A stretch of DNA of 64,000 nt from Marinobacter subterrani (GCF_001045555.1 NZ_LFBU01000002.1:558001-622000), one strand, 5' to 3'. Numbered from the stretch's first letter, positions 15,479 through 25,731 are shown. Translations and numbers: made by a program. The notes: a model not told the origin generated them from the sequence alone.

Positions 15479-17425
15479 ATGTTAACGATAACCGATCTCA
15501 GTTTACAACGGGGTGGCGTCTGGTTGCTAGAATCCGTCAACCTGACGGTTCAGCCCGGCCAGCGAGTTGCCATCGTCGGCGCCAATGGTGCCGGGAAATC
15601 CAGTCTTTTCCAGCTCTTACTGGGCCAGTTGGCCCCGGAGCAGGGCGCCGTCTCACTGCCGGGAGGCTGGCGTATTGCCCACATGGCCCAGGAAGTCGAG
15701 GCCTCCGATCGCAGCGCCCGGGATTTCGTTCTTGATGGTGATTTCGAACTGCGGCGCCTGGAGCGGGAGCTCGCCCGGGCGGAGGCTGCCCATGATGACC
15801 ATGCTATTGCCCGACTTCATGGCGAGCTCGACCTGCATGAAGCCTGGTCTGCGGCCCGCCGTGCCGAAGCGCTGATCCGAGGGTTGGGTTTCTCCGACGA
15901 GGACGCCGACCGGCCGGTATCGGCGTTTTCCGGCGGCTGGCGTATCCGCCTGAATCTGGCCCAGGCCCTTATGCGACCCTCCGACCTGCTTTTACTGGAC
16001 GAGCCGACCAACCACCTGGATCTGGACGCCTGCCTGTGGCTGGAGAACTGGCTGCGGCGCTATCCGGGGACCCTGCTGTTCATTTCCCATGACCGGGATT
16101 TCATGGATCGGGTCGCAAGCCATGTGGTGCATTTCGACCGGCGCAAGCTGGAGCTCTATACGGGTAATTACTCAGCCTTTGAGGGCCAGCGCAGCGAGCG
16201 ACTGGCCCAGCAGCAGGCCGGATTCGAGCGCCAGCAGGCCAGGATCGCGGAAATCCAGCGCTTTATTGATCGCTTCAAGGCCAAAGCTACCAAGGCCCGG
16301 CAGGCCCAGAGCCGGGTAAAGGCCCTCGAGCGCATGGAGCGTATAGCCCCGGCGCATGTCGATTCACCCTTCAGTTTTGAATTTCCGGTGGCCGAGAAGG
16401 TCTCCAACCCCCTGTTGTCAATTCGCAACGGCAAGGCCGGGCATGGCCATACCCCAATCCTCGAGGGGATCAATCTCACTTTGTTGCCGGGCAGCCGGAT
16501 CGGCCTTCTGGGCCCGAACGGCGCGGGTAAGTCCACTCTGATGGATGCGCTCCGCGGTGAAGACACCCTGTTGTCTGGCGATCGCACCTGCGGAGAGAAC
16601 CTGGCGATTGGATATTTTGCCCAGCATCAGCTGGAATCGCTGGATCTGGACGCCAGCCCGTTTCTGCATTTGCAGCGGCTGACCCCCAGGGCGTCTGAGC
16701 AGAGTATCCGCAACTTTCTCGGTGGCTTCGACTTTCACGGCGATGAGGCGCTGAGCCCGATCCGTTCCTTCTCCGGCGGGGAAAAGGCGCGGGTGGCGCT
16801 GGCGGTGATTGCCTGGCAGAGACCGAACCTGCTGCTGCTGGACGAGCCCACCAACCACCTGGACCTGGAAATGCGCCAGGCCCTGACCATGGCGCTGCAG
16901 AACTTCGAAGGTGCCATTGTGGTGGTGTCCCATGACCGGCACCTGCTGAGAAATACCGTTGACGAGTTCTGGCTGGTGAACGATGGCCGGGTTGCCGAGT
17001 ATGAGGGGGATCTGGAGGACTACGAGCGCTGGCTGGCCGACCGTCGCAAGGATGAAACCGAAGCGCCGAAGCGAACCTCGGCAGGCCGGGTGGCTGCGGC
17101 CGAGAATACCGAGGCTGTCGGGGAAAGCGCCGACGACCGTAAGGCCCGTAAGCGCGCCGAGGCGGCTCTGCGCCAGAAGCTCAGCCCCTATCGCAAGCAG
17201 CAGACCGCCCTGGAGAAGGAAATGGATCAGTTGCAGCAGAAGCTGTCGGTTCTGGAGGAAGAGCTTGCCAACCCGGGGCTCTATGACGACAGCGGCAAAG
17301 TCCGCCTGAAGGAGCTGCTGGGTGACCAGGCTTCAGCGACGGCCCGCCTTGAAAAAGTTGAAGCGCAGTGGCTGGAGGTCAGTGAAGCGGTGGAGTCCCT
17401 CGAAGCTGAGCTGGCCGCTGGCTGA
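15479..17425 (+). CDS. yheS: ABC-F family ATPase, YheS type
   Basis: Soluble tandem ABC ATPase of the translation-associated ABC-F group, with no membrane domain. The first nucleotide-binding domain has Walker A GANGAGKSS, signature FSGGWRIRLNLAQAL and Walker B LLLLDEPTNHLD; the second has GPNGAGKST, SFSGGEKARVALAV and LLLLDEPTNHLD. The linker between them (about residues 235-300) is charged and helical, as expected for the P-site tRNA interaction motif. A coiled-coil C-terminal domain (about 560-640) ends the protein. Length 648 fits YheS (637). It converges with ppx, leaving six bases between stop codons. Confidence 0.93.
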   Translation: MLTITDLSLQRGGVWLLESVNLTVQPGQRVAIVGANGAGKSSLFQLLLGQLAPEQGAVSLPGGWRIAHMAQEVEASDRSARDFVLDGDFELRRLERELARAEAAHDDHAIARLHGELDLHEAWSAARRAEALIRGLGFSDEDADRPVSAFSGGWRIRLNLAQALMRPSDLLLLDEPTNHLDLDACLWLENWLRRYPGTLLFISHDRDFMDRVASHVVHFDRRKLELYTGNYSAFEGQRSERLAQQQAGFERQQARIAEIQRFIDRFKAKATKARQAQSRVKALERMERIAPAHVDSPFSFEFPVAEKVSNPLLSIRNGKAGHGHTPILEGINLTLLPGSRIGLLGPNGAGKSTLMDALRGEDTLLSGDRTCGENLAIGYFAQHQLESLDLDASPFLHLQRLTPRASEQSIRNFLGGFDFHGDEALSPIRSFSGGEKARVALAVIAWQRPNLLLLDEPTNHLDLEMRQALTMALQNFEGAIVVVSHDRHLLRNTVDEFWLVNDGRVAEYEGDLEDYERWLADRRKDETEAPKRTSAGRVAAAENTEAVGESADDRKARKRAEAALRQKLSPYRKQQTALEKEMDQLQQKLSVLEEELANPGLYDDSGKVRLKELLGDQASATARLEKVEAQWLEVSEAVESLEAELAAG

Positions 17426-17431
17426 TTGTTG

Positions 17432-18958
17432 TCAGCCGCCGTTCAGCTCGAGCGTGAAATCCTGTTTGGCCAGGTAGTCCCGTTCGTTTTCAAGGTCTGC
17501 CAGGGTCAGCGGCCGGTCATCCAGCCAACCCGCCGGAAACGTCAGTACCAGCTTGTCTTTGTGGGCCTGCAGGGTAAATTCGGGTGGCGGCTCCATGTTG
17601 CGCGGATGCTGGAGCAATACCGCCAGACGCACCAGAACGCAGAGATAGCGCAGCCGGGGAATGTCTTCCGGATCCAGCCCCTCGAAAATGGCAGCGGCAA
17701 ACTTGCGCCGGTGACCCCGGACGAGAGTGGCCAGATCCCGCTGGAACTGCTGGGTAAAGCCTGGCAGGTCTGAGTAACGCAGCAGGTAGGCACCATGCTT
17801 GTGGTACTGGCTGTGAGAGATGGTCAGGCCGATTTCATGCAGGCGGCAGGCCCAGCGCAGGACCTCTTCGTCGGCCGCTGTGTCGAGTCCCCAGTCGCCC
17901 GCAACCTGCTGCCAGGCGGCTACCGCGGTCGCCTCTACTGCGGCCCCGTGTTCGTGATCAACGTGATAGCGCTCCTGCAGGGCGGAGATGGTGCGCTCGC
18001 GCACGTCCTCGTGCTGGATCCGCCCGACAATGTCGTACAGCAAGCCTTCCCGAAGGGCGCCGTCGGCAAAGGACATTTCCGTGATCCCGAGGGACTGGAA
18101 GGCTCCCATCAGAATGGCGAAGCCGGCGGGGAAAATGCTCTGGCGGTCAGAGCGCACGCCCAGATCCGACAGTTTTTCCGCTTTGCCCATGTCCACCAGG
18201 CGCTTGCGCAGTTCCTGCATGGCTGGAAGGGTGATGGTGCCATCGGTGATTTTCAGGGAGGAGAGGGCACTGGTAATGGCCTTGATCGACCCGGAGGAGC
18301 CAACGGCGCTCTGCCAGCCGATGGCGCGGAAATGCTGACGGATGTTCTGCAGTTCCTGCTCGGCGTGGGTGATTGCCCTGTCCATTTGCCGGCGGGTAAT
18401 CTTGCCATCCGGGAAATACCGGTTCCGGAACGACACGCAACCCATGTGCAGGCTTTCCAGCTTCTGGGGCTCGAAGCGCTGGCCGATAATGAACTCGGTA
18501 CTGCCGCCACCGATATCTATTACCAGTCGGCGCCCGCTGTCGTCGGAGAGGGTGTGGGACACTCCCAGGTAAATCAGGCGTGCTTCCTCGCGCCCGGCAA
18601 TGATCTCCACCGGGTAGCCGAGCACCTCTTCCGCGCGGGTCATGAACTGATGGGCGTTGCGGGCCACCCGAAGAGCATTGGTTCCGACAATCTGCACCGC
18701 TCCCGGGGGCATGCCCTTGAGTCGCTGTGCAAACCGGCCCAGGCAGGCCAGGGCCCGCTCCTGGGCATCCTCGGTCAGCCGGTTGAACTGATCCAGGCCG
18801 GCGCCGAGCTGGACTTTTTCACCCATCTTCTCGAGCGTTCGGATTTCGCCATGCACAAGTCGGGCAACCACCATGTGGAAGCTGTTCGAGCCCATGTCGA
18901 TAGCTGCAAGCACCTCTGGCGAGGATGCAGCGTTTTCGGCGGTGGAGGCGGCCGTCAC
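17432..18958 (-). CDS. ppx: Exopolyphosphatase
   Basis: Releases phosphate from the end of polyphosphate chains; the Ppx/GppA family also cleaves pppGpp. The actin-like ATPase fold is visible: AAIDMGSNSFHMVVAR at residues 18-33, GTNALRVARN, the EEARLIYLGV segment, and VIDIGGGSTEFIIG. The C-terminal HD-like half contains LHEIGLTISHSQYHKHGAYLL. Length 508 fits Ppx. The start is GTG at 18958 with AGAAGGA upstream. A promoter is proposed at 18993-19022. ppk, its usual partner, is not in the window. It is divergent from trxA. Confidence 0.92.
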   Translation of the reverse strand: MTAASTAENAASSPEVLAAIDMGSNSFHMVVARLVHGEIRTLEKMGEKVQLGAGLDQFNRLTEDAQERALACLGRFAQRLKGMPPGAVQIVGTNALRVARNAHQFMTRAEEVLGYPVEIIAGREEARLIYLGVSHTLSDDSGRRLVIDIGGGSTEFIIGQRFEPQKLESLHMGCVSFRNRYFPDGKITRRQMDRAITHAEQELQNIRQHFRAIGWQSAVGSSGSIKAITSALSSLKITDGTITLPAMQELRKRLVDMGKAEKLSDLGVRSDRQSIFPAGFAILMGAFQSLGITEMSFADGALREGLLYDIVGRIQHEDVRERTISALQERYHVDHEHGAAVEATAVAAWQQVAGDWGLDTAADEEVLRWACRLHEIGLTISHSQYHKHGAYLLRYSDLPGFTQQFQRDLATLVRGHRRKFAAAIFEGLDPEDIPRLRYLCVLVRLAVLLQHPRNMEPPPEFTLQAHKDKLVLTFPAGWLDDRPLTLADLENERDYLAKQDFTLELNGG

Positions 18959-18992
18959 GTGGGGGCAATCCTTCTGGTATGAACGTGCGGGT

Positions 18993-19022
18993 ACTATAAG
19001 CGAAATCCCTCAGGCCTGTCAG
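18993..19022 (-). promoter_or_regulatory. Probable sigma-70 promoter of ppx
   Basis: Reading the minus strand, CTGACA (19022-19017) and TATAGT (18998-18993) are 18 bases apart. Each hexamer matches consensus at five of six positions. The gene begins about 35 bases downstream of the -10. Confidence 0.45.
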
Positions 19023-19088
19023 TAACCGGCAGACGCGGGATTTGACCGGGGTCAGGCGGGGATCGGTTCACGGTAGTGGATCTACCGC

Positions 19089-19118
19089 TTCACATACGGC
19101 TGATCAATCGCGTAAAGT
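19089..19118 (+). promoter_or_regulatory. Candidate promoter of trxA in the 300-base ppx-trxA gap
   Basis: TTCACA (19089-19094) and TAAAGT (19113-19118) are 18 bases apart. The rest of the gap (18959-19258) holds two short inverted repeats, CGGTAG/CTACCG near 19072-19088 and ATACGGC/GCCGTAT around 19095-19130. Otherwise I see no gene in it. The second inverted repeat overlaps the promoter and could be an operator; this is speculative. Confidence 0.35.
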
Positions 19119-19258
19119 ATGCCGTATTGTGATTTGGGTGAAGGGTTGCCGTAAAACATGGCGGCCTTCAGCGACAACCAATAGCACCTGAGCCCGGTAA
19201 TGCAATCCTTTACGGACATGCCGGTGAGGTTCAGCCGTGCACGAATCAGGAAAAGGTA

Positions 19259-19585
19259 ATGAGCGGAAATATCGTAAATGTAACTGACGCATCTTTTGAG
19301 CAGGATGTACTGCACTCCGACGTCCCCGTTCTGGTGGACTACTGGGCAGAGTGGTGCGGCCCCTGCAAGATGATCGCGCCGGTGCTTGAAGAGATTGCCG
19401 ACGAATACGATGGCAAACTGAAAGTCTGCAAGCTCAACATTGACGAAAACGAGCAGACCCCGCCGAAGTTCAACATCCGTGGTATCCCGACCCTGATGCT
19501 GTTCAAGAACGGCAACGTGGACGCCACCAAAGTCGGCGCACTCTCCAAGTCCCAGCTTGCGGCCTTCCTGGACAGCAATCTCTGA
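19259..19585 (+). CDS. trxA: Thioredoxin 1
   Basis: Cytoplasmic disulfide reductase. The 108-residue product has the complete thioredoxin fold with W-C33-G-P-C36-K, the buried DYWAEW Asp, the cis-proline in GIPTLMLF, and a C-terminal helix ending in FLDSNL. AGGAAAAGG precedes the ATG closely. It is divergent from ppx and followed by a strong terminator. The trxA-rho neighbourhood known in E. coli and Pseudomonas is interrupted here by the moa/moe operon on the opposite strand. Confidence 0.97.
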   Translation: MSGNIVNVTDASFEQDVLHSDVPVLVDYWAEWCGPCKMIAPVLEEIADEYDGKLKVCKLNIDENEQTPPKFNIRGIPTLMLFKNGNVDATKVGALSKSQLAAFLDSNL

Positions 19586-19603
19586 TTGCCGTCGGGCCGC
19601 CGG

Positions 19604-19640
19604 AAACCGCCCCTGAGTTCGCGCTCACGGGCGGTTTTTT
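19604..19640 (+). terminator. Rho-independent terminator after trxA
   Basis: AACCGCCC pairs with GGGCGGTT, extended by CTGAG/CTCA, with a TTCGCG loop and a T-run at 19635-19640. It also lies just past the moaE stop of the convergent operon. Confidence 0.92.
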
Positions 19641-19648
19641 ATTGCCTG

Positions 19649-20095
19649 TCAGTCCCAGCCCTGTGACCGTTCCCGGTCCGAGGCCTTCTGCTCGACCCAG
19701 TGCTCACCGTCCTGGTTGATCTCCTTCTTCCAGAACGGCGCCGAGGTTTTCAGGGCGTCCATGATGTACTCGCAGGCCGCAAACGCATCGCCCCGGTGGC
19801 CACTGCAGACGCCCACAAACACGATCTGATCCTGCAGCGCCAGCCGCCCGACCCGGTGAATCACCCGGGCCTGACGGACATCCCAGCGGCTTGAAGCCTC
19901 GTCAATCAGCCCCTGAATCACCTGTTCCGTCATTCCCGGATAATGCTCCAGGTAAAGCCCGGTGACTCCCTGGGTATCGCCGCTGTCGCGCACCAGGCCG
20001 GTAAAGGTTGCGATTGCGCCGGTGCCAGCCCCGCTGTCCCGCAAGGCGGCATATTCGGCGGCGGAATCAAAATCCCCGGTCTGAATGGAAATCAT
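19649..20095 (-). CDS. moaE: Molybdopterin synthase catalytic subunit
   Basis: Large subunit of MPT synthase; with MoaD thiocarboxylate it converts cyclic pyranopterin monophosphate to molybdopterin. The 148-residue product shows GAIATFTGLVRD, LYLEHYPGMTE, ARVIHRVGRLALQD, the Cys/His-rich VGVCSGHRGDAFAACEYIMD, and the catalytic FWKKE Lys near residue 125. The start lies one base after the moaD stop, so the two subunits are made together. It is last in the moaB-moeA-moaD-moaE operon. Confidence 0.95.
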   Translation of the reverse strand: MISIQTGDFDSAAEYAALRDSGAGTGAIATFTGLVRDSGDTQGVTGLYLEHYPGMTEQVIQGLIDEASSRWDVRQARVIHRVGRLALQDQIVFVGVCSGHRGDAFAACEYIMDALKTSAPFWKKEINQDGEHWVEQKASDRERSQGWD

Positions 20096-20096
20096 C

Positions 20097-20357
20097 CTAG
20101 CCTCCGGTCACCGGCGGAAAAAGCGCCAGCTCATCGCCAGCCTGAACCCCGGAGCCGGGTTTCGCCATCGCCTGATTGATTGCAATCATAACCGGCTGCT
20201 CGCCCTGCAACTGGCTCCAGGCACCGCCCCGGCTGGCCAGGTCTGCCATGACATCGCCGGCAGTTAGCCCCGGCCTGGCCTCGACGGCCAGTTGCTCGGT
20301 GTCCAGCTCTTCTCGCAGGCGGGCAAAAAAACGAACCGTAATCGTGTTAGCACTCAT
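20097..20357 (-). CDS. moaD: Molybdopterin synthase sulfur-carrier subunit
   Basis: Ubiquitin-like sulfur carrier whose C-terminal glycine is thiocarboxylated to deliver sulfur in molybdopterin synthesis. The 86-residue product begins with ITVRFFARLREEL and ends in FPPVTGG, the required terminal Gly-Gly. VMIAINQ and GDELALFPPV are also typical. It sits between moeA (stop two bases upstream of its start) and moaE, consistent with tight coupling. Confidence 0.95.
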   Translation of the reverse strand: MSANTITVRFFARLREELDTEQLAVEARPGLTAGDVMADLASRGGAWSQLQGEQPVMIAINQAMAKPGSGVQAGDELALFPPVTGG

Positions 20358-20359
20358 AG

Positions 20360-21574
20360 TCAGCTCAATAATTCCGTAAACGAGTAATAGGTTAGCAGGT
20401 CGCCAGGGTTCACCGTGGTGTTTTCCGGCACGGCGGCAAGGCCATCGGCCCAGCAGGCCGCACTCAGAACGCCGGAGCTCTGGTTGGGGTAGGCGGCCAC
20501 CACTGTCCCGGATTCCCGGGCCTCTTTCCGTGCCCGGACAAACTCTCTGCGAGCCGAAGGCGCCGCCACGGAAAAATCGGCGGGCAGTCTTTCTCCGGTC
20601 GGGCCAGCCGGGTTGCGCCCCTGGCGCTTGCGGATGTAGGGCATGCCCACCACCAGGAACGTCACCAGCACAGATGCCGGGTTACCCGGCAATCCCAGCA
20701 CCTGGGTGCCGCCGATGGCGCCAAAGGCCAGCGGCTTTCCGGGTTTTATGGCCAGGCGCCAGAGCGACAGGTGGCCGGTTTCTTCCAGCACTGCCCGCAC
20801 GTGGTCCTCTTCACCCACCGAAACGCCGCCGCTGGTGATGATCAGATCCGCCGTCTCCGCCGCGCGGAGCAGCGTGTCCCGGGTGGCCTCACGCTGGTCC
20901 TTCAATGTCTCGCACAGCACCACCTCGCAGCCAGCCTCGGCAAGCAGGCCCAGCACGGTGAAGCGATTGCTGTTGTAGATCTGCCCGGGAGCCAGGGGCG
21001 TTCCCGGGTCTACCAGCTCGTCGCCGGTGGACAGAACGGCAACCTTCAGCCTTGCCAGGACAGCGACCCGGGCAATGCCCATGGAGGCCAGCAGGCCCAT
21101 TTCGTGGGGCCGCACCCTGGTACCCTTCGACAGGGCAAGGTCGCCCCTGGCCAGGTCCTGGCCCCGGCGCCGGATGTTCTGACCCTCGGTCACCTCGGCC
21201 TGGACAACAATGCCGGCGTCGGTCACCTCCACGCGTTCCTGCATCACCACCGAGTCGGCGCCCTCGGGAATCTCCGAGCCGGTGAAAATGCGGGCGGCAG
21301 AGCCCGGTGCCAGAGCCTGCGGTGCTGCACCGGCGGGAATGCGAGCCGAGACCGGTATCGCCTGTTGCCCGTGCAGGTCCTGTTTGCGCAGGGCGTACCC
21401 GTCGACTGCACTGTTGTCCGCCGGTGGAACGTCCGCAGGCACATAATGGTTCTCGGCGAGCACCCGGCCCAGTGAGTCGGCGAGATCCACCGTTTCTACC
21501 CGGGTGACGACAGGTGCCTCTGACAACAGGTGAGACAGGGCGTCTTCCAGTGGTGCCAGGTTTGGGTTGGCCAT
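20360..21574 (-). CDS. moeA: Molybdopterin molybdenumtransferase
   Basis: Inserts molybdate into adenylylated molybdopterin. The start at 21574 (MANPNLAPLEDAL) has GGAG upstream and aligns with known MoeA; the open frame reaching 21703 is not supported. The 404-residue product shows PPADNSAVDGYAL, AARIFTGSEIPEGADSVVMQE, GTRVRPHEMGLLAS, the MogA-like domain with LSTGDELV and SGGVSVGEEDH, and GLPGNPASV. The C-terminal domain IV follows. It belongs to the moa operon and precedes moaD by two bases. Confidence 0.94.
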   Translation of the reverse strand: MANPNLAPLEDALSHLLSEAPVVTRVETVDLADSLGRVLAENHYVPADVPPADNSAVDGYALRKQDLHGQQAIPVSARIPAGAAPQALAPGSAARIFTGSEIPEGADSVVMQERVEVTDAGIVVQAEVTEGQNIRRRGQDLARGDLALSKGTRVRPHEMGLLASMGIARVAVLARLKVAVLSTGDELVDPGTPLAPGQIYNSNRFTVLGLLAEAGCEVVLCETLKDQREATRDTLLRAAETADLIITSGGVSVGEEDHVRAVLEETGHLSLWRLAIKPGKPLAFGAIGGTQVLGLPGNPASVLVTFLVVGMPYIRKRQGRNPAGPTGERLPADFSVAAPSARREFVRARKEARESGTVVAAYPNQSSGVLSAACWADGLAAVPENTTVNPGDLLTYYSFTELLS

Positions 21575-21608
21575 CCGTTCTGAACTCCGATCCAGGTGAG
21601 TGTTCGCC

Positions 21609-22181
21609 TCAGCGCGTGGCACGCTGGCCAATAACGTCGTTGATGCGTTGCATGGGCTTATCGGGTTTGCGAAGCACCAGGGCAGAAAAGTTACACGGGC
21701 CATGCCGGCTGTCCAGTTGGCTGCTCAGAATGCCGTTCCAGCCGGTACGGCAGGCGCCGGTGGAACCGGGCAGGCAGAAAATGACCGTATGGTTGGCCAT
21801 CCCGCCGAACGCTCGTGACTGAACGGTTGAAGAACCGATTTCAGCGGCGGACAGGCGTCGGAATTCCTCCCCGAAGCCTTCAATGGTCTTGTCCAGCAAA
21901 GGTGCGACCGCCTCCGGGGTGCTATCCCTCTCAAGAAGGCCAGTGCCGCCGGTGATGATCACCACGTGCACGCCCGGGTCGGCGATCCAGCCAGACATCA
22001 GCGCCCGCACCAGGTACACATCATCGGGCAGGATGCGACGGGCGACCAGGCGGTGCCCGGCCTCTACCACACTGTCCTCGAGAAACTGGCCGGACGTGTC
22101 CTGATCAGGGCCGCGGGTGTCTGAAACGGTCAGGATGGCGACGTTCAGGGGGGTCAGTTCAGTACTGGGTACACTGCTCAT
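21609..22181 (-). CDS. moaB: Molybdopterin adenylyltransferase, MoaB/MogA family
   Basis: Binds molybdopterin and probably adenylylates it before molybdenum insertion. The 190-residue product has ILTVSDTRGPDQDTSG, the VVIITGGTGLLERDSTPEAV motif, GFGEEFRRLS, and FCLPGSTGACRTGWNGIL. The C-terminus resembles MoaB rather than MogA. The start at 22181 has GGAG nine bases upstream; Met codons further upstream are not supported. It is the first gene of the operon, with 34 bases between its stop and the moeA start. Confidence 0.9.
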   Translation of the reverse strand: MSSVPSTELTPLNVAILTVSDTRGPDQDTSGQFLEDSVVEAGHRLVARRILPDDVYLVRALMSGWIADPGVHVVIITGGTGLLERDSTPEAVAPLLDKTIEGFGEEFRRLSAAEIGSSTVQSRAFGGMANHTVIFCLPGSTGACRTGWNGILSSQLDSRHGPCNFSALVLRKPDKPMQRINDVIGQRATR

Positions 22182-22331
22182 GGACGGACTCCGCAAATCG
22201 GTGAAAAGTTCTTATACGCAAGTATCGCCATCACAGGTCTACAATGGAAGGGAGTAACCCATCAGGGGGAGGCCGGGAACGGCTGGTGCGGCGGTTCCTC
22301 CCTAAAATTGCTGTTAATTTGTGCAGTGCAC

Positions 22332-22361
22332 TTGACATTCGCCAGTCAGGTGGCCGATTAT
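22332..22361 (+). promoter_or_regulatory. Probable rho promoter with long leader
   Basis: A perfect TTGACA (22332-22337) is followed after 18 bases by GATTAT (22356-22361). The predicted transcript has about 175 bases of leader before the rho ATG at 22545. In E. coli, rho is autoregulated by attenuation in its leader; a similar role is inferred here. The remaining moaB-rho gap (22182-22331) holds nothing else recognisable. Confidence 0.55.
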
Positions 22362-22544
22362 CCGTCTTGCCCGGCGAACGGTTGTTCCCACTCTCTGGCT
22401 TCAGTACCTTAATCCCGGATTTCATCTGCACCGGTTGCTCCACCTGGCCAGCATCAGTTTCATCGTTCATTTGATCAATACGTTCAGCGGCACCCCTGTC
22501 ATTCCAATATTCGTTTACTTCCATTCCTGATAATCCAATAAACT

Positions 22545-23807
<1,263 letters not shown>

Positions 23808-23853
23808 TGCCCGGTCTGTAACCGTTTAACTCTTGCGCCTCCGTTTGGGGGCT

Positions 23854-23960
23854 GCAGCGCCGGGTGATCCCTCCCCGGACACGCCGTGAATACGTCCCTG
23901 TAGGCTTGGTCTTGCCATCCCTGGCAAGACACAGTCCGGGGAGGGATCACCCGGCACTGC
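23854..23960. repeat. Long palindromic element, copy B (core in + orientation)
   Basis: Arms 23854-23880 and 23934-23960 are inverted repeats matching at 26 of 27 positions (contain CCGGGTGATCCCTCCCCGG). The 53-base core (23881-23933) contains a nine-base-pair hairpin GTCTTGCCA/TGGCAAGAC with a TCCC loop. It starts 46 bases after the rho stop and has no T-run, so it is not an ordinary intrinsic terminator. Confidence 0.85.
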
Positions 23961-24065
23961 TGATCTGATTCTCTGCGCGCATCGTTAATACCGACTTAGG
24001 GTTCAAGCTGCACAAGCGCTAGCGCCATGGGCATAATGTTTTGGCGGCAAAGAACAACGCTTAGC

Positions 24066-24176
24066 GAACGGGGTGGTGGATGTCTTTCCCAGACCGTGCA
24101 TTGCCAGGGATGGCAATGCCGAGCCCCCAGGGATGGGTTTACGGCGTGTCTGGGAAAGACATCCACCACCCCGTTC
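24066..24176. repeat. Long palindromic element, copy C (core in - orientation)
   Basis: Arms 24066-24094 and 24148-24176 are perfect 29-base inverted repeats (contain GGTGGTGGATGTCTTTCCC). The 53-base core (24095-24147), read on the minus strand, aligns with copy B at about 41 of 53 positions and has the hairpin GCATTGCCA/TGGCAATGC with the same TCCC loop. The remainder of the 435-base rho-ubiD gap (23808-23853, 23961-24065, 24177-24242) shows no gene. Confidence 0.87.
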
Positions 24177-24242
24177 CTGCACCCAAGCCTGAAGCACAGT
24201 AATTGCACTTCGAAACGGTACGGGATCTAACCGGAGCAATCG

Positions 24243-25730
24243 ATGAAATACAACGACCTGCGTGACTTCATTGACCAGTTGGAGAAGCTGGGCGAGCTGA
24301 AACGGATCAGCGTTGAGGTCGACCCCCATCTGGAAATGACCGAAATCTGCGACCGCACTTTGCGGGCAGGTGGTCCTGCGTTATTGTTTGAAAATCCCAA
24401 GGGCTATGACATGCCGGTACTGGCGAACCTGTTCGGGACACCGAAGCGGGTGGCGCTGGGTATGGGGCAGGATAGCGTCACCGCGCTTCGGGACATCGGT
24501 AAGCTGCTGGCGTTTCTCAAGGAACCGGATCCCCCCAAGGGTTTTCGGGATGCCATTGAAAAGCTGCCGCTGTTTCGGCAGGTGATGCGGATGAGCCCGA
24601 AGGTGCTGCGCTCCGCGCCCTGCCAGGACGTGGTGATCGAGAGAGATCAGGTGGATCTTTACCAGATTCCGGTTCAGCACTGCTGGCCGGGGGATGCCGG
24701 GCCGCTGGTAACCTGGCCGCTGGTGATTACCCGTGGGCCCCACAAAGAGCGCCAGAACCTTGGCATCTACCGGCAGCAGGTGATTGGCCGCAATCGGCTG
24801 ATCATGCGCTGGCTAAGTCATCGTGGTGGTGCCCTGGATTTTCAGGAGTTCCAGAAGGCCAATCCCGGTAAGCCATACCCGGTGGCTGTGGCGCTTGGCG
24901 CCGACCCGGCTACGATTCTCGGAGCGGTTACGCCGGTCCCCGATACCCTGTCGGAATATGCTTTTGCCGGCCTGCTCAGGGGCAGCCGCACTGAACTGGT
25001 GAAGGCGAGCCTGAGTGATCTTGAAGTGCCTGCCAGCGCCGAGATTGTGCTTGAGGGCTTCATCTACCCGGATGACGTGGCGCCGGAAGGGCCGTTTGGC
25101 GATCACACCGGTTACTACAACGAAGTGGATCAGTTCCCGGTGTTTACCGTGGAGCGCATCAGCCATCGCCGGGACCCGATCTATCACAGCACCTACACCG
25201 GCCGCCCCCCCGATGAACCGGCGATTCTCGGAGTGGCGCTGAACGAAGTATTCATCCCGATTCTGCAGAAGCAGTTTCCGGAAATCGTGGATTTCTACCT
25301 GCCGCCGGAAGGCTGTTCCTATCGGCTTGCTATCGTGACCATGAAGAAACAGTATCCCGGCCATGCCAAACGGGTGATGATGGGGGTATGGTCATTTCTA
25401 CGGCAGTTCATGTACACCAAGTTTGTGATTGTCACCGACGATGATGTGAATGCCCGCAACTGGGAGGATGTGATCTGGGCGATTACCACCCGGATGGATC
25501 CGGTGCGGGACACCACCCTGGTGGAGAATACGCCGATCGATTACCTGGACTTTGCCTCCCCGGTGTCGGGACTCGGTTCCAAGATGGGGATGGACGCCAC
25601 CAACAAGTGGCCGGGAGAGACCACCCGTGAGTGGGGCGAGCCCATCGCGATGGCGGACGATGTCAAACATCGGGTGGATGAGATGTGGGACTCGCTGGGC
25701 ATTGAAAGTCCGGGATCCCGCCCCGACTGA
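24243..25730 (+). CDS. ubiD: 4-hydroxy-3-polyprenylbenzoate decarboxylase UbiD
   Basis: Decarboxylates the polyprenylated aromatic intermediate of ubiquinone synthesis using prenylated FMN supplied by UbiX. The 495-residue length equals E. coli UbiD (497). Typical blocks include [20 protein letters not shown], the [11 protein letters not shown] and [12 protein letters not shown] region, [26 protein letters not shown] (with the conserved Glu/Asp and Arg residues of the active site), and the C-terminal [11 protein letters not shown]. The context of an oxidoreductase immediately downstream recalls the ubiD-fre pair of E. coli. UbiX is not in the window. Confidence 0.96.
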   Translation: MKYNDLRDFIDQLEKLGELKRISVEVDPHLEMTEICDRTLRAGGPALLFENPKGYDMPVLANLFGTPKRVALGMGQDSVTALRDIGKLLAFLKEPDPPKGFRDAIEKLPLFRQVMRMSPKVLRSAPCQDVVIERDQVDLYQIPVQHCWPGDAGPLVTWPLVITRGPHKERQNLGIYRQQVIGRNRLIMRWLSHRGGALDFQEFQKANPGKPYPVAVALGADPATILGAVTPVPDTLSEYAFAGLLRGSRTELVKASLSDLEVPASAEIVLEGFIYPDDVAPEGPFGDHTGYYNEVDQFPVFTVERISHRRDPIYHSTYTGRPPDEPAILGVALNEVFIPILQKQFPEIVDFYLPPEGCSYRLAIVTMKKQYPGHAKRVMMGVWSFLRQFMYTKFVIVTDDDVNARNWEDVIWAITTRMDPVRDTTLVENTPIDYLDFASPVSGLGSKMGMDATNKWPGETTREWGEPIAMADDVKHRVDEMWDSLGIESPGSRPD

Positions 25731-25731
25731 T

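Noticed and set aside
21575..21703. N-terminal extension of moeA
   Set aside because: It overlaps moaB, and family alignment begins at MANPNLAPLEDAL.
23854..23960. Palindrome B as an intrinsic terminator of rho
   Set aside because: No T-run follows either side of the hairpin.
23854..24176. Palindromic elements as integron attC sites
   Set aside because: The attC core boxes (GTTRRRY and RYYYAAC) are missing, and no integrase gene lies nearby.
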